DNA of 64,000 nt from assembly GCF_000487995.2 (NCBI RefSeq), contig NZ_CP097562.1, positions 1,361,001-1,425,000 on the forward strand. Reading direction: 5' to 3'. The position numbers were made by a program, and so were the translations under genes. The notes beneath the pieces are model-generated. The model was not told the DNA's origin. It saw only the letters and a list, made by a program, of their open reading frames with translations, and ran no database searches. Shown here piece after piece: positions 56,359 through 64,000 of this stretch. The stretch is from Mucispirillum schaedleri ASF457. Its GTDB lineage: Bacteria > Chrysiogenota > Deferribacteres > Deferribacterales > Mucispirillaceae. Each line of letters starts with the position of its first letter. Position 1 is the first letter of the stretch.

Positions 56359-57471
56359 TTATATTTTATCAATAGATATAGGCACAACTAGGTATCTGTA
56401 ATTATTATCACTTGGAGTAATTAAAACAGGTGAGCGTTTATCACTCATTTCAAGTGTAAAATCTTCTGTTTCAATAGTATTTAGTATTTCATTAACATGT
56501 CTTGCATTTAAGATTATTTCAAAGTTCTCTGTATTAAAGTCTATTATATCTATAATTTCAGAGCCTTCTCCATATATAGTCTCAAGGCTTGACATTTTAA
56601 GTGCAGATTTGTCAAATTCTAATATAATACCCGGTGTTTCTTCGCTTGTAATAGCAGAGACCCTTTTAGATGCTTCTATAAATGATTTCCTATCTATTTT
56701 AGCTTTTACTGGGTATCTTTCATCCATAAACAGCCTGTCTATGTTTTTAACAAACTTTTCTATTAGTTTAGAATAAACTGTAATATTATCTGCTTTAAAA
56801 GAAATCTGTCTTCTGTCAGTTTCTATTTCTATTAATCCTTTATTTTCAAAAACTCTTATAATTTCTGAAACAGTTTTTTTAGGGATATTTACTGTAAAAT
56901 CGTTTGAATATTCTGTATCAAATTTTACAGATGCAATAGCTACTCTCTGCATACCTGTTGCAGATATTTCTAAAACATCTCTGTTTACAATAAACTGGGC
57001 ACCGGTGTATTCAAGTTTTTGAGAATCATTTAATATACAGAATACAGTTCTTTTTAGTAATGTAATTAAATCAGAAGAATTGATTTTAAGATAATATTCT
57101 GGTATTATTTCACCCATAGATGGAAAGTTTTCTGATGGTATAGTAGAAAGTTTAAATTTAGATTTGCTGCATATTACATTTAATCTTGTATCATCATATT
57201 GAAAATCTATCAATGCTCCATCTGGTAATTCTTTTATAATATCTAAAAGTTTTCTGCAGCTTACAGTAATTCTTCCTTCTCTTTCTATATTATGAACTTC
57301 AAAGTTACATGAAAACCCCATTTGATAGTTTGTTGCTTTTATATTAACAGTATTGTTTTCTGCTTCCATATAAATGTTTTGAAGAATATCATTTAAACCT
57401 TTTGGATTAGTAAAACTATTAGCATACTGTAAATATTTTAATATGTCTTCTTTAATAACTGAAAAATGCAT
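56359..57471 (-). CDS. dnaN: DNA polymerase III beta subunit (sliding clamp)
   Basis: DnaN dimerises as a ring around DNA and tethers polymerase III and other partners. The 370-residue protein has three repeated clamp domains with ITVSCRKLLDIIKELPDGAL, LPSEFS-like TIPSENFPSMGEI, and the terminal segment RSPVLITPSDNNYRYLVVPI, which ends near the partner-binding pocket. It lies directly downstream of the oriC-like gap and dnaA. Confidence 0.96.
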   Translation of the reverse strand: MHFSVIKEDILKYLQYANSFTNPKGLNDILQNIYMEAENNTVNIKATNYQMGFSCNFEVHNIEREGRITVSCRKLLDIIKELPDGALIDFQYDDTRLNVICSKSKFKLSTIPSENFPSMGEIIPEYYLKINSSDLITLLKRTVFCILNDSQKLEYTGAQFIVNRDVLEISATGMQRVAIASVKFDTEYSNDFTVNIPKKTVSEIIRVFENKGLIEIETDRRQISFKADNITVYSKLIEKFVKNIDRLFMDERYPVKAKIDRKSFIEASKRVSAITSEETPGIILEFDKSALKMSSLETIYGEGSEIIDIIDFNTENFEIILNARHVNEILNTIETEDFTLEMSDKRSPVLITPSDNNYRYLVVPISIDKI

Positions 57472-57815
57472 AATTACCTCATTAACTATAAGCTTTAAAA
57501 AACTGCTCTGCTTATATATAAAAGTTTGTTATTGTTATTGAGCTGTGGATAACTCAAACAAGTATTAAAAATTATATATTTTATAACAAATTTTATCAAT
57601 AATAAATTGTTACTCTAAACTATCATTTTAGAAAAAATATAATAAAATTTCAAGAATTTTGTTTAAATTTCTTGTAATAATTCAAAAATATTTCAAATTA
57701 ATTATATATTTTACAGGCAGTATAAATGGTGATAACATATATAACTTCATAAATTATTAATAAATAAAATAAATATTTTTAGTAACCTGTGGATAACTTT
57801 TTAATATCTCAAGTA
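57472..57815. other. oriC: Probable chromosomal replication origin (dnaA-dnaN gap)
   Basis: The 344-bp very AT-rich gap has two perfect 9-mer DnaA boxes TGTGGATAA at 57544-57552 and 57788-57796, in the same orientation. The sequence between them is nearly pure A/T (about 57560-57780) and could be the unwinding element. Two boxes are few for an origin, so further weak boxes or a second part elsewhere are possible. It also carries the dnaN promoter region. Confidence 0.7.
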
Positions 57816-59180
57816 TTATCTTTGGAAAACTTTCATTCTGCTTGAAAGTTCTTTTAATGTATTAACTGTATAATCATTATTAGCTGCTATTTCTTTATCT
57901 ACTTTACTTATTGAGTTTTTAATTGTAGAGTGGTCTCTTTTAAAAACAGCACCAATAGAAGCTAGAGATGATGGTGTGTTTTTATAAATAAGGTATATTG
58001 CCATATTTCTTGGTATAACAATATTTACTGCTCTGCTTTTTGACTGCATATCTATAAGTTTTATATTATAGTATTCACAAACAATCTGAATTATCTCATT
58101 AGTAGAAAGCACTCTATCCCTTTGTAAAAAAAAGCTTTTAAGCTCACTTTGAATATAATCAACAGTTATTTCCACATTATAAAGCTGTCCTTTAACAACT
58201 ATTGTATTAATTATGCCAAGTAAATCTCTTGTGCTGTTAGACTTAATATTTTCAGCTACAAACTTAATAACATCATCACTTATATAGTATTTATTAATTT
58301 TTAAATAGTTTCCAATTATAGCTGTTTTTTCATCAACTGATGGTGTGCCTATTTCTACAATTAAACCACTTTGAAAGCGGCTTGAAAGACGCCTGTCTAA
58401 ATCACTTATATCATCAGGAAGTGAATTAGATGTTAATATTATCTGCTTATCATTACTGTAAAGTTTTGAGAAAAGGAAAAAAAACTCTTCCATTGTAGCA
58501 TTACCCTTTGCAATAAACTGCACATCATCAAAAAGCAGCACATCAGCAGACTCATATTTCTCATTAAACTCATTCATTCGTCTTGTAGATAAAGATTTTA
58601 AAAACTCCCTTAAATAAAGTTCACCTGTAATACAGATTACATTTTTTTTAGGAAAATTTATACGCATCTGATTACCTACTGCATGCATAAGGTGAGTTTT
58701 TCCAAGACCTACATCACCATGAATATAAATAGGGTTATTTAATCTTTCAAAACCTTTTGCAGCATTCATACATGCAGCATAAGCAAACCTGTTAGACTTG
58801 CCTGCAACAAATGTTTCAAATGTATACTGCTTGTTTAAAGGCACACTGTAATAATCATTATTATGATTCTGTCTGTCTTCTTTTTCTTCACTTGCACTAT
58901 TGTTAGACTTATCTTTTTCCGATATTGTATTTCCTTTTAATACTATTTTAATATTTGCATCAATATGGTATGCATCTTTTAAAAGTTCTTTAAGATAGTC
59001 TAAATAATGGTCTTCTACCCACATTTTAATATATTTATTTGGAGCTTCCAAAGTGATAGTATTAGCTTCTATAAATACAATTTTAAAATCTTTTATCCAT
59101 TTTACTATTTCTTTATCTGTAACTTTTTCTTTTATTTCATTAAAAATATGCTGCCAAGATTCAGATTTATTATTAGACAT
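57816..59180 (-). CDS. dnaA: Chromosomal replication initiator DnaA
   Basis: DnaA binds DnaA boxes and melts the origin. The domain I start is MSNNKSESWQHIFNEIKEKV, domain II is a charged linker (about residues 95-125), and domain III is AAA+ with IYIHGDVGLGKTHLMHAVGN and LLFDDVQFIAKGNATMEEFF. Domain IV has the DnaA-box helix-turn-helix (FKRDHSTIKNSISKV). I place the start at 59180, where GGAG lies 7 nt upstream; an ATG four codons earlier (59192) lacks this spacing. It lies 20 nt after the beta-barrel gene, so transcription from further upstream is possible. Confidence 0.97.
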   Translation of the reverse strand: MSNNKSESWQHIFNEIKEKVTDKEIVKWIKDFKIVFIEANTITLEAPNKYIKMWVEDHYLDYLKELLKDAYHIDANIKIVLKGNTISEKDKSNNSASEEKEDRQNHNNDYYSVPLNKQYTFETFVAGKSNRFAYAACMNAAKGFERLNNPIYIHGDVGLGKTHLMHAVGNQMRINFPKKNVICITGELYLREFLKSLSTRRMNEFNEKYESADVLLFDDVQFIAKGNATMEEFFFLFSKLYSNDKQIILTSNSLPDDISDLDRRLSSRFQSGLIVEIGTPSVDEKTAIIGNYLKINKYYISDDVIKFVAENIKSNSTRDLLGIINTIVVKGQLYNVEITVDYIQSELKSFFLQRDRVLSTNEIIQIVCEYYNIKLIDMQSKSRAVNIVIPRNMAIYLIYKNTPSSLASIGAVFKRDHSTIKNSISKVDKEIAANNDYTVNTLKELSSRMKVFQR

Positions 59181-59200
59181 ATTTATCTCCATTATGATAT

Positions 59201-60115
59201 TTAGAAAAAGGCAGAAATATCTATTCCTGCAGAATAGCCTATACCTGTGCTGCTGTTATTAAATAACTGTACCTGTTTAGATACATAATTATGACCATCT
59301 ATTATAAATTCCACATAAGGACTTATTCTTACTATATCTTTTATTGTAAGGCTGTATCTAAAACGAGCAGCTATTCTATCTATATAATATTTTTCTTGTT
59401 CACTGTAATATACATCTTTTATAAGGTTTGAAAGTTTATATACATCATTTTCCATTTCAAACTGCAACTGGAAAATATTACTTTTATTTACTCCAAGATT
59501 AAGTGAAAAAAATACATCAATAACAGGCACATATTTAAACTCTATTGATGAAAACTTTAAAAAATCTACCTTAAAGTAAGTTAAAGGAAGCCCAAATATA
59601 ACATTTACACCGGGCTTATTATATTCATATCTTATAACAGGAAGTGGATATCCGTCTAAAAAATCTCTGCTTGTAGAATACTCTATACCTAAATACAGCC
59701 TTGAATAATAAGGCAGTGCTTTTCCTTTTATATTTTCATATTCTGTTACATGCTGAAATATTCTAAAAGCATAAAACACATCAAAATCAAGTAAATTAAG
59801 TGATGTAAAAGGCTTGTCGCTGGCAGATGTTAAACCAAAGCCAGCCCAGTGACTGCCTGCTTTATATCCATAAGTTAAACCAACATGAGATAAAATATCC
59901 TGCCCCAGCACCTGTTTAAATTCATATCCAAACTGATGAGGAGTGCTTGTATGAAGCCCTGACACTTCAATAGTATGTGTATCATAATTTGCAGTATCAA
60001 GCCACCTGTATTTTACATCAAGCCCTTCATAAGGCTTATATAATGCATTAGATGCATAACTGTTAAAATATGTTAATAATATAATAAATAAAAAGAATAT
60101 CTTTTTATTCATCAT
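59201..60115 (-). CDS. Outer-membrane beta-barrel-like protein
   Basis: A signal peptide (MMNKKIFFLFIILLTYFNSY, cleaved near A22) is followed by alternating amphipathic strands rich in aromatic residues: HTIEVSGLHTSTPHQFGYEF, HVGLTYGYKAGSHWAGFGL, YYSRLYLGIEYSTSRDFLDG, AARFRYSLTIKDIVRISPYV, and a terminal strand ending in phenylalanine (IGYSAGIDISAFF). This pattern and the C-terminal F are those of outer-membrane barrels (DUF6268-like proteins are similar in layout). Function unknown. It overlaps the upstream PEP-synthase-like gene by 11 bp and is followed by dnaA 20 nt later. Confidence 0.7.
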   Translation of the reverse strand: MMNKKIFFLFIILLTYFNSYASNALYKPYEGLDVKYRWLDTANYDTHTIEVSGLHTSTPHQFGYEFKQVLGQDILSHVGLTYGYKAGSHWAGFGLTSASDKPFTSLNLLDFDVFYAFRIFQHVTEYENIKGKALPYYSRLYLGIEYSTSRDFLDGYPLPVIRYEYNKPGVNVIFGLPLTYFKVDFLKFSSIEFKYVPVIDVFFSLNLGVNKSNIFQLQFEMENDVYKLSNLIKDVYYSEQEKYYIDRIAARFRYSLTIKDIVRISPYVEFIIDGHNYVSKQVQLFNNSSTGIGYSAGIDISAFF

Positions 60116-61934
60116 CTACCTGAAAAAGAGTATTTTTTTCCACTGCAATATTTTTCAAAAACAGTGGCGCAAACCTTATGCCAGTCCATAAAGGAATATT
60201 ATTCAGCACTGCAAATTCACAGGCATAAGAAAGGGGTGTAACATTTTCTAAAATCATACCCTTTGCATTTTTATAATTTTTAAGTTTTGTAAAAGGCAGG
60301 TTATAAGCTGCAATAATTTTATCTGTATAATCATTAAGGTTTAAATCAGTTTCTACTTTTCCTTCACAGTTAATTCTGTTAAGTCCGTATACTGCAAACT
60401 GCTTAGTATTTTTATATCTTATTATCATATCTTCTGCTATATGAGCAGTATCTGATAAATCATAAGCATAAATTTCCGGCGGCATAAGCTGAGCTGCATA
60501 TCTTTTATTCCTGCATTTTCTAAAATATACAAGCTCTTTTGTTTCTCCAAAAAGAGTATCATGGTAAAGCCTGCGTATCTCATCATGGTCAAGTAAGAAA
60601 ATATCGTTAATATTGTCAATTTTTCCTTTTGCAGCACCAAGTTCACCTGCTTTTAAAAGTGCCTTTTTAGTGTTTACTACAAAGAAAGCCGTAGTTAAAT
60701 ATAATTCATCTCGCATATCTAAAAGCCTGTGCATATTTTTTACAGCTTTTTTCAGTTTAGATTTCCTTGTAAAAAATGGAAGCTTTTTTAAATACATTTT
60801 TAATTTATCAGTGTTTTTTTCCATATTAAATAAAACTGATGCTGTTTCTGACGAAAAATCAAGATAGTCTGGCATTATCATTTCATCATCTTTATAAAAA
60901 ATAGAATTTTCTCTTGTTTTATATACTGCATTTAATACAAATGATATATTTGGAAATTTTTTAAGCAGCATAGACAAATTATTTATAAATTCAATAGTAA
61001 TGTATTCATATATGATAGTAAGCTGAACAGGAATATCATAGAAAGTTTTTTCAGCAATATTATTAATGTTTACTTTTGATGATAGACTTTTAATTTCTTT
61101 TAAAACTTCATCTATCTCATCAAATGATACAGGAAAAAAAGAATGGTTTAGTTTATCCAGCTTAGATATACCCATTTTTAAAAACAGGTTTGGAGAAAAA
61201 ACACGCCTGTATAATGATTTATTTAGTCCTATTGTATGCATCATTTTTTCAAAAGCAGTCATATTTATATATATTCTGCCATCAACAGACACAACAGATG
61301 GCGATGATGTTTTAAGATTGCATGAAGCAAAAATCGGGTTTAAAATATCAGGCAAGTCACTAAAAAGTGAAGTAGTAAAAAATGAACATACCTGCGGAAA
61401 AAAAGAAGAAAAATATCCAGAAGACAGTATAACTTCTTCATCATATACTCTTGATTTACTTTCACTATATTCAGAAGCAGCAAGTGGTCTTGGTATGGTA
61501 TAGTCTCTCATATCATCTTTAAAAGTTTCTTCAATAGGTGCAGCATATTTTATAAAACATTCATCATCTGATAAGAAAATATCCATTTCAAGTGGAGTTG
61601 CTGCCACTCTTTCTGCTTTAAAAATTGTATCAAGCAGAGTATTTATCTCTGCATTATTTAAATCAGGTCTGCCAGTTATATATCTGATATTATCAGAATA
61701 CTGACCTTTCAATATTATAAATTGTATCTTATCTATAACAGCTGTAAAAAAACCAAAGTTATTATTATAATGAGGATATATTTTTATATCTTTTCCAGTT
61801 ATTTCTACAGGTGTATTATGTTCTATATTATTTTCTTCGCCTGCTTCTTCACTGCTTTGAACATCACCATATATTTTTAAACCTGATTTTCTGAGTAGTT
61901 CAAGAATACTTTCTTTTACTGCTGATTCATCCAT
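60105..61934 (-). CDS. Degenerate PEP-synthase/PPDK-like protein
   Basis: The 609-residue product resembles the rear two thirds of PEP synthase/rifampin phosphotransferase-type proteins. Residues 112-134 (ATPLEMDIFLSDDECFIKYA then API) align by pattern with the end of the ATP-grasp domain (P-x-E-x-x-x...Q-A-R-P-I). Residues 175-228 have the linker-type pattern with DGRIYINMTAF. GELGAAKGKIDNINDIFLLD is like the region before the swivelling domain. Residues 557-585 match the phosphohistidine domain (PLSYACEFAVLNNIPLWTGI), but the catalytic histidine of S-H-A-A is tyrosine (Y570). Most of the ATP-grasp domain is missing. It is probably a pseudoenzyme; function unknown. Confidence 0.65.
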   Translation of the reverse strand: MDESAVKESILELLRKSGLKIYGDVQSSEEAGEENNIEHNTPVEITGKDIKIYPHYNNNFGFFTAVIDKIQFIILKGQYSDNIRYITGRPDLNNAEINTLLDTIFKAERVAATPLEMDIFLSDDECFIKYAAPIEETFKDDMRDYTIPRPLAASEYSESKSRVYDEEVILSSGYFSSFFPQVCSFFTTSLFSDLPDILNPIFASCNLKTSSPSVVSVDGRIYINMTAFEKMMHTIGLNKSLYRRVFSPNLFLKMGISKLDKLNHSFFPVSFDEIDEVLKEIKSLSSKVNINNIAEKTFYDIPVQLTIIYEYITIEFINNLSMLLKKFPNISFVLNAVYKTRENSIFYKDDEMIMPDYLDFSSETASVLFNMEKNTDKLKMYLKKLPFFTRKSKLKKAVKNMHRLLDMRDELYLTTAFFVVNTKKALLKAGELGAAKGKIDNINDIFLLDHDEIRRLYHDTLFGETKELVYFRKCRNKRYAAQLMPPEIYAYDLSDTAHIAEDMIIRYKNTKQFAVYGLNRINCEGKVETDLNLNDYTDKIIAAYNLPFTKLKNYKNAKGMILENVTPLSYACEFAVLNNIPLWTGIRFAPLFLKNIAVEKNTLFQVDDE

Positions 61935-62051
61935 TTATATGAAACCTCACATTAATAACTTTAATCTGAAAAAAGTTAGAATAAAAAACTCTGTAAAATA
62001 ATATAAGAAATAACACACTAATTTATATACATATATAATATGAAATATATC

Positions 62052-62082
62052 AGCTGAACTTAATACACATTTAAGTTCAGCT
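62052..62082 (-). terminator. Hairpin downstream of purC
   Basis: A perfect 12-bp stem AGCTGAACTTAA / TTAAGTTCAGCT with a 7-nt loop ends 8 bp from the purC stop. On the minus strand it is followed by GATATATTTC rather than a strong T-run, so termination efficiency is uncertain. The rest of the 155-bp gap should carry the promoter for the next gene. Confidence 0.65.
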
Positions 62083-62089
62083 AATCATA

Positions 62090-62968
62090 TTATTCTGCTG
62101 TTAACAGCCCAGCAATTTCCCTATATCTTTTAGATGTTTCTTTTGATATATTTTCTGGAAGAACAGGTCCCGGAGCCTTTTTATCCCAGTCAAGAGTTTC
62201 AAGATAATTGCGAACAATCTGTTTATCCATACTGTCCTGAATATGACCTGATTTATATTTATCTGCAAACCAGAAACGAGATGAATCAGGTGTTAAAACT
62301 TCATCTATTAATATAACTTCATTTTCATAAAGTCCAAATTCAAGTTTAGTATCTGCAATGATAATGCCTTTTGATAAAGCAAGCTCTGATGCAAATGTAT
62401 ATATTTTAATAGTGTAATCACGCATTTTTTCAGCATATTCTTTGCCAACAATATCACACATTTTTTCATAGGATATACTTTCGTCATGACCTACATCTGC
62501 TTTTGTAGATGGAGTAAAAATAGGTGATGGCAGCTTATCTGCTTCCTGCAGACCTGCTGGCAGCTTAATACCGCATACAGCACCTGTTTTTAAATAATCT
62601 TTCATACCAGAACCTGTAATATAACCACGGACAACACATTCAGCTAAAAGGGGTTTAGCTTTTTTTACAAGCATACTTCTGCCTTCAAGTATATCTTTAT
62701 ATTTATGCACTTCTGCAGGCATCTCTTCTATTTTTGTAGTAATAAGATGGTTTTTTACTATATGAGAAGTTTTGTCAAACCAGAATGTTGAAAGTTCAGT
62801 TAAAACTTCTCCTTTTCCTTCTATACCATTTGGAAGTATTACATCAAAAGCAGATAATCTGTCAGTTGAAACTATTAATAATTTATCATCTAAATCATAA
62901 ATATCCCTGACTTTCCCTCTGCCTATAAGTTTTAAGTCAGGAAATTCTGTTTTCATAACTATATTCAT
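62090..62968 (-). CDS. purC: Phosphoribosylaminoimidazole-succinocarboxamide synthase
   Basis: PurC (SAICAR synthase) joins aspartate to CAIR in purine synthesis. Motifs: [48 protein letters not shown], and the C-terminal [14 protein letters not shown] and [17 protein letters not shown], typical of the longer class of about 290-300 residues. I chose the start at 62968 ([13 protein letters not shown]), preceded by GAGGTG at good spacing; an upstream in-frame ATG at 63040 gives an unusual hydrophobic extension. It is not next to purMN, which lie 50 kb away. Confidence 0.95.
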   Translation of the reverse strand: MNIVMKTEFPDLKLIGRGKVRDIYDLDDKLLIVSTDRLSAFDVILPNGIEGKGEVLTELSTFWFDKTSHIVKNHLITTKIEEMPAEVHKYKDILEGRSMLVKKAKPLLAECVVRGYITGSGMKDYLKTGAVCGIKLPAGLQEADKLPSPIFTPSTKADVGHDESISYEKMCDIVGKEYAEKMRDYTIKIYTFASELALSKGIIIADTKLEFGLYENEVILIDEVLTPDSSRFWFADKYKSGHIQDSMDKQIVRNYLETLDWDKKAPGPVLPENISKETSKRYREIAGLLTAE

Positions 62969-63139
62969 ATATTCACCTCGTAGATTATATTGATAATATT
63001 TTTCTCTGCTAAAATCAAGAAGTATAATTATATAAACCACAATTTTATCTACAAAAAATATAAAAGTGAAAAATTTTTGTATTAAAGATTATTTTTTATG
63101 GGAAAACATAAAATTTTACAAACAAAATAAACTATCCAC

Positions 63140-63168
63140 TTGAAATATTAAATAACTTGGTTTATATA
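63140..63168 (+). promoter_or_regulatory. Sigma-70-type promoter of the Lrp/AsnC gene
   Basis: TTGAAA (63140-63145) and TATATA (63163-63168) are separated by exactly 17 nt. The start of transcription would fall near 63175, about 20 nt before the ATG at 63197 with its GAGGTG site. Confidence 0.55.
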
Positions 63169-63196
63169 TATAGTTATCTGAAAATTGAGGTGATAT

Positions 63197-63646
63197 ATGG
63201 CTCTTGATTCTATAGATGTTCAAATTTTAAATATGCTTATAGAAAATGGAAGAATATCTTATACTGATATTGCTAAAGAAGTTGGTATGAAACCCCCTTC
63301 CGTTATTGATAGAATAAAAAAAATGGAAAGTGATGGTATAATTTATGACTATACTGCGAGAGTAGACTATCGCAAAATGGGTTTTGATATGGTAGCTTTT
63401 GTTGGTATTGTTATGGATAACCCTGTATATATTGATGATTTTGAAAATATTTTTAAAAATGTAGATGAAGATATAGTAGAATGTTACCATGTAACTGGTG
63501 ATTTTACACTGCTTTTAAAAGTAATCACTAAAAATACTAATACATTAGCAGGTATTATCCGTAAATTAAGAGAGCTTCCGGGAGTTGCAAGCACAAACAC
63601 AATATTAGTATTTTCAACTATGGTTAACAGAGTTCATAAAATATAA
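63197..63646 (+). CDS. Lrp/AsnC-family transcriptional regulator
   Basis: The 149-residue protein has the family layout: an N-terminal helix-turn-helix (ALDSIDVQILNMLIENGRIS, SYTDIAKEVGMKPPSVIDRI) and a ligand-binding RAM/ACT-like domain (FDMVAFVGIVMDNPVYIDDF, VECYHVTGDFTLLLKVITKN, LRELPGVASTNTILVFSTMV). Members sense amino acids and form octamers on DNA. The target and ligand are unknown. It is divergent from purC across a 228-bp gap. Confidence 0.93.
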   Translation: MALDSIDVQILNMLIENGRISYTDIAKEVGMKPPSVIDRIKKMESDGIIYDYTARVDYRKMGFDMVAFVGIVMDNPVYIDDFENIFKNVDEDIVECYHVTGDFTLLLKVITKNTNTLAGIIRKLRELPGVASTNTILVFSTMVNRVHKI

Positions 63647-63651
63647 AAAAT

Positions 63652-64000
63652 ATGAAAACAGTATCTGTTATTATACCTGTATATAACAGGACTTTTTCAA
63701 TTAGAGATGCAGTAGAAAGTGTATTAATACAGTCAGTTAAGCCGTCAGAGATAATTGTTATTGATGACGGCTCTTCTTTTGATATGGTTTTATATCTTAA
63801 AAACTATATGCAGCACATCCGTCTTATAAAGCTTAATGAAAATAAAGGCATAAGCTTTGCAAGAAACACTGGCATAAAAGCTGCATGTAGTGAATATATT
63901 GCTTTTTTAGATTCAGATGATTTATTTCTTCCTGAAAAACTGGAATATCAGCTAAACTATATGGCTGAAAATAATTTATATATAAGCCATACTGATGAAT
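63652..64000 (+). CDS. Family 2 glycosyltransferase (5' part only)
   Basis: Hand translation from the ATG at 63652 gives MKTVSVIIPVYNRTFSIRDA, then IIVIDDGSSFDMVLYL, KGISFARNTGIKAACS and EYIAFLDSDDLFLPEKLEY. These are the GT2 nucleotide-sugar site (DDGS) and the metal-binding DSDD motif. About 116 codons are visible before the window ends. It starts 5 nt after the regulator stop and may be co-transcribed. The product is probably a polysaccharide or LPS glycosyltransferase; sugar unknown. Confidence 0.9.
   Translation, partial: MKTVSVIIPVYNRTFSIRDAVESVLIQSVKPSEIIVIDDGSSFDMVLYLKNYMQHIRLIKLNENKGISFARNTGIKAACSEYIAFLDSDDLFLPEKLEYQLNYMAENNLYISHTDE

Overview
The window is a 64 kb piece of an AT-rich Gram-negative chromosome centred on the replication-initiation region. 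An outer membrane is implied by GmhA, two family 9 glycosyltransferases of the heptosyltransferase type, SurA/PpiC chaperones, MltD, an LpoA-like lipoprotein and a beta-barrel. RNase J, an RqcP-type S4 protein and a PssA/Psd phosphatidylethanolamine pathway are also present. My best guess is a host-associated member of the Deferribacterota (Mucispirillum-like). That is an inference from gene content and base composition, not a database match.

Layout, left to right. 1-4008: the start of recA, then leuA, pssA and psd. 4069-5216: an IS481/IS3-type insertion sequence flanked by 27-bp direct repeats. 5328-16125: one compact minus-strand operon read right to left: an acidic response regulator, purM, purN, an inactive M16-like protein, ispF, RNase J, uppP, ftsK and a tautomerase-like small protein. 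16713-20414: thrC-queA, ndk and a cupin. 20428-20958: a tandem array of about 119-bp units, each able to form three hairpins. 21010-27050: gmhA-mfd-ppiC-surA-rqcP. 27430-30242: fmdB, two small unknowns and hflX, which seems to start at AUU. 30574-32177: a decayed gene. 32328-35607 (plus strand): an RluA-type synthase, two heptosyltransferase-like genes and a secreted protein. 35934-44243: mnmG-rsmG-lipoprotein-mltD, and a second full-length mnmG, with a perfect parS site close to the second copy. 44737-48235: a methyltransferase, an EamA transporter and a type II restriction-modification pair. 48284-59180: dnaA-dnaN-recF-gyrB-gyrA-folD-mnmE, with two perfect DnaA boxes between dnaA and dnaN. 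59201-62968: a beta-barrel, a degenerate PEP-synthase-like protein and purC. 63197-64000: an Lrp/AsnC regulator and the start of a family 2 glycosyltransferase.

Most genes are on the minus strand and tightly packed with short overlaps. The longer gaps are largely filled by a dispersed repeat family made of two mutually inverted modules (six loci seen). One locus carries a roughly 215-bp, GC-richer insert with long-range and pseudoknot-capable complementarity. The most unusual items are that insert, the hairpin-rich tandem array, the PEP-utiliser-like pseudoenzyme upstream of dnaA, the AUU start of hflX and the duplicated mnmG beside parS.
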